Source: Allobrachymonas sp.
Lineage (GTDB): Bacteria > Pseudomonadota > Gammaproteobacteria > Burkholderiales > Burkholderiaceae_C
Reading direction: 5' to 3'
Length of the DNA stretch: 17,554 nt
Assembly: GCA_012036375.1 (NCBI GenBank)
Contig: JAAUOI010000020.1
Location: 1 to 17,554 of the forward strand
This document shows, piece by piece, positions 15,111 to 17,554 of the stretch. Below the pieces are notes generated by a model. The model was not told where the DNA came from. It saw only the letters and a list, made by a program, of their open reading frames with translations, and ran no database searches. Position 1 is the stretch's first letter; each line of letters starts with the position of its first letter. The translations under genes were made by a program, and so were the position numbers.

Positions 15111-15210
15111 TAGGTAACGCGAAAAACGCGAAAAGAATCCATGAATTGATAAAACCGATTTTCTCTTTTTAGCGTTTTTCGCGTGGTTTTCGCGCTTTTC
15201 GCGTTACCTA
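15111..15210. repeat. Long GGTAACGCG hairpin between hscA and fdx
   Basis: A 100-bp inverted repeat whose outer 15 bases, TAGGTAACGCGAAAA, match the reverse complement of the right end exactly (15196-15210). The arms hold repeated ACGCGAAAA units. It nearly fills the hscA-fdx gap, beginning 6 bp from the hscA stop, and matches the hairpin at 14648-14734 in its outer arms. Confidence 0.82.
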
Positions 15211-15216
15211 GACATC

Positions 15217-17079
15217 TCATGATGAGAAGGCATCTATCGTTTTGCCAGAGAGCGCTCGAGCGATGCCTGCATTCATTCGCTCAGCAGCGAAGGCTTCTGT
15301 GCCGTCGGCTAAGGCTTTGGTGGCGGCTTCTACTTGTGCGGCCACTTCAAGGGATTTTGCTTCGGAAGCGGCCGTCATAAGAGCTTCAATCTTCGTGCGG
15401 TCTTGATCCCTGAGCAAATCGCCATCGGCGTTGAGCGCCGAGCGCGTGGCCAGCACCATGCGGTCAGCCTCTAGCCGCGCTTCGGCCAAGGCTCGTGCGG
15501 CCATGTCTTCTTGCGCGGTGCCGAAACTGTCTTGCAGCATGCGGGCGATTTCTTCGTCGGCGAGGCCGTAGCTGGGTTTGACATCGATGCTGGTTTCCAC
15601 GCCGCTGATTTGCTCATGCGCGGAGACTTTCAGCAGGCCGTCGGCATCCACTGTAAACGTCACGCGGATACGTGCTGCGCCTGCCACCATCGGCGGGATG
15701 CCGCGCAAGGTGAAGCGCGCCAAGCTGCGGCAATCTTTCACCAAATCGCGCTCGCCTTGGATCACATGCAGGCTCAACGCCGTTTGACCGTCTTGGTAGG
15801 TCGTGAAATCCTGCGCCATGGCGGTCGGGATGGTCGTATTGCGCGGGATGATGCGTTCACTCAGGCCGCCCATCGTCTCGATGCCAAGCGAGAGCGGGAT
15901 CACATCGAGCAGCAGCAAATCGCCTTGGGCGTTGTTGCCAACGAGTTGGTTGGCCGAAATCGCAGCGCCGAGTGCAACAACTTCATCGGGATTCAAATTG
16001 TTCAGCGGCGGTTTGCCAAAGAATTCTTCGACTGCGCGTTGCACCTGCGGCATGCGCGTGGAGCCGCCAACCATGACAACGCCTTGAATGTCTTCTTTAC
16101 CGAGCTTGGCATCGCGCAACGCTTTGCGCACGGCTTGCATCGTCCGGGCGGTGAGGTGAGCGGTGACCTGCTCAAAATCGGCTTTTTTAATGCTAAATTG
16201 GCCACTAGCCGGCATAAAATCTGCGCCGAATGCTATCGAATCGGTAGTGGACAGTTGTTCTTTGATCTGCCTCGCTTGGCGCTTGATTTGCGCTTTCTCA
16301 ATAGGCGTTGTGGCCGTTTTGCCCATTTGCGCGAGCACGAATTCCGCTAAAGCAGCATCGTAATCATCGCCACCCAGCGCAGAGTCACCGCCTGTGGCGA
16401 GCACTTCAAATACACCTTTGGAGAGCCGCAAAATCGAAATATCAAAGGTGCCGCCGCCCAGGTCATACACGGCATACACGCCCTCTGCCGCATGCTCCAG
16501 CCCATAAGCCACAGCAGCCGCAGTCGGCTCGTTAATCAAGCGCAGCACTTTAAGGCCAGCTAACTCCGCCGCATCTTTGGTCGCTTGGCGCTGCGCATCA
16601 TCAAAGTAGGCCGGCACGGTGATCACCGCGCCATCAATGTCGGCATCAAAGGTATCTTCGGCGCGGAAACGCAGTGTGGCGAGAATTTCCGCGCTCACTT
16701 CCACTGGCGATTTTGCGCCGTGCAGCGTGTCAATCTTCACCATGCCGGGCTCGGCAATCAATTTGTAGGGCAGCTTGTCGGCATCATGAATATCGTTCAA
16801 GCCGCGCCCCATCAGGCGTTTGACGGATGCTATGGTATTCGTAGCATCCTGCGCAGATTCTGCGCCGGCTACATAGCCGATTTGCCGTTTATTTTCAGAT
16901 AAATAGCGCACTACGGAAGGCAGAATCACCCTGCCCTCATCATCTGGCAAACACTCCGCCACGCCATTGCGCACAGAAGCCACCAGCGAATGCGTGGTGC
17001 CTAAATCAATGCCAATGCCAATACGCCGCGTGTGCGGATCAGGGCTTGCGCCGGGTTCGGAGATTTGCAGGAGAGCCAT
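15217..17079 (-). CDS. hscA: Fe-S assembly chaperone HscA (Hsp70 family)
   Basis: HscA is the specialised Hsp70 that, with HscB, binds the LPPVK motif of the scaffold IscU and drives cluster transfer by ATP hydrolysis. The 620 residues match the family. The ATPase domain shows IGIDLGTTHSLVA (about 21-34), YDLGGGTFDISIL (about 205-217), LATGGDSALGGDD and VGGSTRMP. The linker LLLDVIPLSLGIE leads to the substrate-binding domain and a helical lid ending in KTIDAFSS. N-terminal MALLQISEPG fixes the start at 17079, although no Shine-Dalgarno precedes it. Two palindromic repeats lie inside: copy 5 codes about residues 62-81 and copy 6 about 281-300, both in surface parts of the ATPase domain, with frame intact and key residues kept. 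It is 54 bp after hscB. Confidence 0.96.
   Translation of the reverse strand: MALLQISEPGASPDPHTRRIGIGIDLGTTHSLVASVRNGVAECLPDDEGRVILPSVVRYLSENKRQIGYVAGAESAQDATNTIASVKRLMGRGLNDIHDADKLPYKLIAEPGMVKIDTLHGAKSPVEVSAEILATLRFRAEDTFDADIDGAVITVPAYFDDAQRQATKDAAELAGLKVLRLINEPTAAAVAYGLEHAAEGVYAVYDLGGGTFDISILRLSKGVFEVLATGGDSALGGDDYDAALAEFVLAQMGKTATTPIEKAQIKRQARQIKEQLSTTDSIAFGADFMPASGQFSIKKADFEQVTAHLTARTMQAVRKALRDAKLGKEDIQGVVMVGGSTRMPQVQRAVEEFFGKPPLNNLNPDEVVALGAAISANQLVGNNAQGDLLLLDVIPLSLGIETMGGLSERIIPRNTTIPTAMAQDFTTYQDGQTALSLHVIQGERDLVKDCRSLARFTLRGIPPMVAGAARIRVTFTVDADGLLKVSAHEQISGVETSIDVKPSYGLADEEIARMLQDSFGTAQEDMAARALAEARLEADRMVLATRSALNADGDLLRDQDRTKIEALMTAASEAKSLEVAAQVEAATKALADGTEAFAAERMNAGIARALSGKTIDAFSS
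16184..16235 (-). repeat. Palindromic repeat copy 6 inside hscA (sense to gene)
   Basis: On the minus strand: ATAGCATTCGGCGCA, GATTTTATGC, then GGCT/GGCC (loop AGT), then CAATTTAGC. In the hscA frame it codes AFGADFMPASGQFS, in the same frame as copy 7 in mod. It lies where other HscA proteins have a short variable loop between two beta strands. Confidence 0.75.
16842..16895 (+). repeat. Palindromic repeat copy 5 inside hscA (antisense to gene)
   Basis: TAGCATCCT, then two perfect hairpins: GCGCAG/CTGCGC (16851-16856 and 16860-16865, loop ATT) and CGGCTA/TAGCCG (16866-16871 and 16874-16879, loop CA), then an A/T tail. It is the best-paired copy. In the hscA frame it gives VAGAESAQDAT, next to NTIASVKRLM. 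Confidence 0.7.
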
Positions 17080-17133
17080 GGAGGAATGATTTTTTGAATG
17101 TGCAGCTTTCTTAGCAGGAGAAAGCGAAGTGCT

Positions 17134-17554
17134 CTATTGTCCCAAAAGCTCGAATCGCCGATCCACATCGGCTTGGAATTTCTGGACAAATAAAAGGGCT
17201 CTCACAGTTTGGGCGGCGCCTGGGAAATCATTATCTTGATCAATCAAACGCTCTACTTTTGATAGCTGCTCGCGCAGTATATCCGCCGCCTGTTGACTGA
17301 TTTGGTCTAAATCCTCTTCGCTTGTAGCCTCTTCCAACGCTTCGCGCAGCTCCATTTGCTGCATCAAGAAGGCAGCGGGCATCGCGGTGTTGTTTTCGGC
17401 ATTGATCGGCGCGCCACGCAGCTCGCACAGATAGGCTGCGCGTTGCACGGGATCTTTGAGGCGTTGATAAGCCTCGTTGATGCGAACGCTCCACTGCATG
17501 GCGATGCGCTGTGCCGCTGCGCCTTGGGCAGCGAATTGATCGGGGTGCGCTTCG
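17134..17554 (-). CDS. hscB: Fe-S assembly co-chaperone HscB (N-terminus outside window)
   Basis: HscB is the J-domain partner that brings IscU to HscA and stimulates its ATPase. The frame is open to the right edge, and the HPD tripeptide (17539-17547, HPDQFA) that triggers the Hsp70 is visible close to it, so about the first 30 residues are missing. After it come INEAYQRLKDPVQRAAYL, the end of the J domain, and a helical C-terminal domain with LMQQMELREALEEA and VRALLFVQKF, which contact IscU. The internal ATG at 17499 is not the start, as the J domain extends upstream. It precedes hscA by 54 bp in the same operon. Confidence 0.95.
   Translation of the reverse strand, partial: EAHPDQFAAQGAAAQRIAMQWSVRINEAYQRLKDPVQRAAYLCELRGAPINAENNTAMPAAFLMQQMELREALEEATSEEDLDQISQQAADILREQLSKVERLIDQDNDFPGAAQTVRALLFVQKFQADVDRRFELLGQ

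Noticed and set aside
4047..17000. Many other long overlapping ORFs on both strands, for example 4515-5255 plus and 15511-16350 plus
   Set aside because: They lie opposite well-identified genes and show only mirrored codon patterns, with no recognisable domains.
17262..17310. Possible eighth copy of the palindromic element in hscB (GATAGCTGCTCGCGCAG...CTGATTTGG)
   Set aside because: Head and tail resemble the family, but both hairpins are poor and the gene reads it in a different frame from the other antisense copies. Too weak to annotate.
1..17554. CRISPR array, tRNA, rRNA, insertion sequence or integrase
   Set aside because: Reading both strands I saw no regularly spaced repeats, no tRNA-like cloverleaf, and no transposase or recombinase motifs. 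The palindromic element is dispersed, not arrayed.

Overview
The window looks like chromosomal DNA of a betaproteobacterium, most likely Burkholderiales and probably Comamonadaceae. The reasons are the hscB-hscA-fdx block followed by a dnaQ-type exonuclease, a Bug/TctC solute-binding protein, a MOFRL-type glycerate kinase, and the protein sequences themselves. The placement is by recognition only; I could not run a search. Almost everything is coding and on the minus strand.

Layout from left to right: 3' end of a plus-strand gamma-glutamyltransferase gene with a clean UUCG-loop terminator; a 555-bp non-coding gap holding two direct copies of a short palindromic repeat and a degenerate inverted duplication; glycerate kinase (-); a small uncharacterised protein (-) divergent from an orphan membrane PAS sensor (+); a Bug-family periplasmic binding protein (-); rlmD (-); dut (-); a type III restriction-modification pair res/mod (-); coaBC with a frameshift (-); an AbrB-like regulator (-); a DnaQ-like exonuclease (-); [2Fe-2S] ferredoxin (-); hscA (-); and hscB cut off by the right edge (-).

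Functional groups: hscB, hscA and fdx form the chaperone/ferredoxin half of an ISC iron-sulfur assembly operon. coaBC and dut, normally adjacent in many proteobacteria, are separated here by the mod-res pair, which marks a restriction-modification insertion. mod and res together should give a type III system: Mod methylates adenine and supplies specificity, Res is the ATP-dependent helicase-nuclease.

The most interesting signal is a dispersed element of about 50 bp, made of two adjacent mini-hairpins, with seven recognisable copies. Two are intergenic and five lie inside conserved protein genes (rlmD, mod, coaBC and twice in hscA). Copies in the same orientation relative to the gene are read in the same frame, giving related peptides: an FMPASG type in sense, and a (V/L)(A/S)G...A..A(T/H) type in antisense. 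In hscA and coaBC they seem to replace host residues with little or no change of length. One copy lies directly beside the coaBC frameshift. A second structural theme is a set of three long imperfect hairpins with internally repeated arms, placed after rlmD, fdx and hscA.
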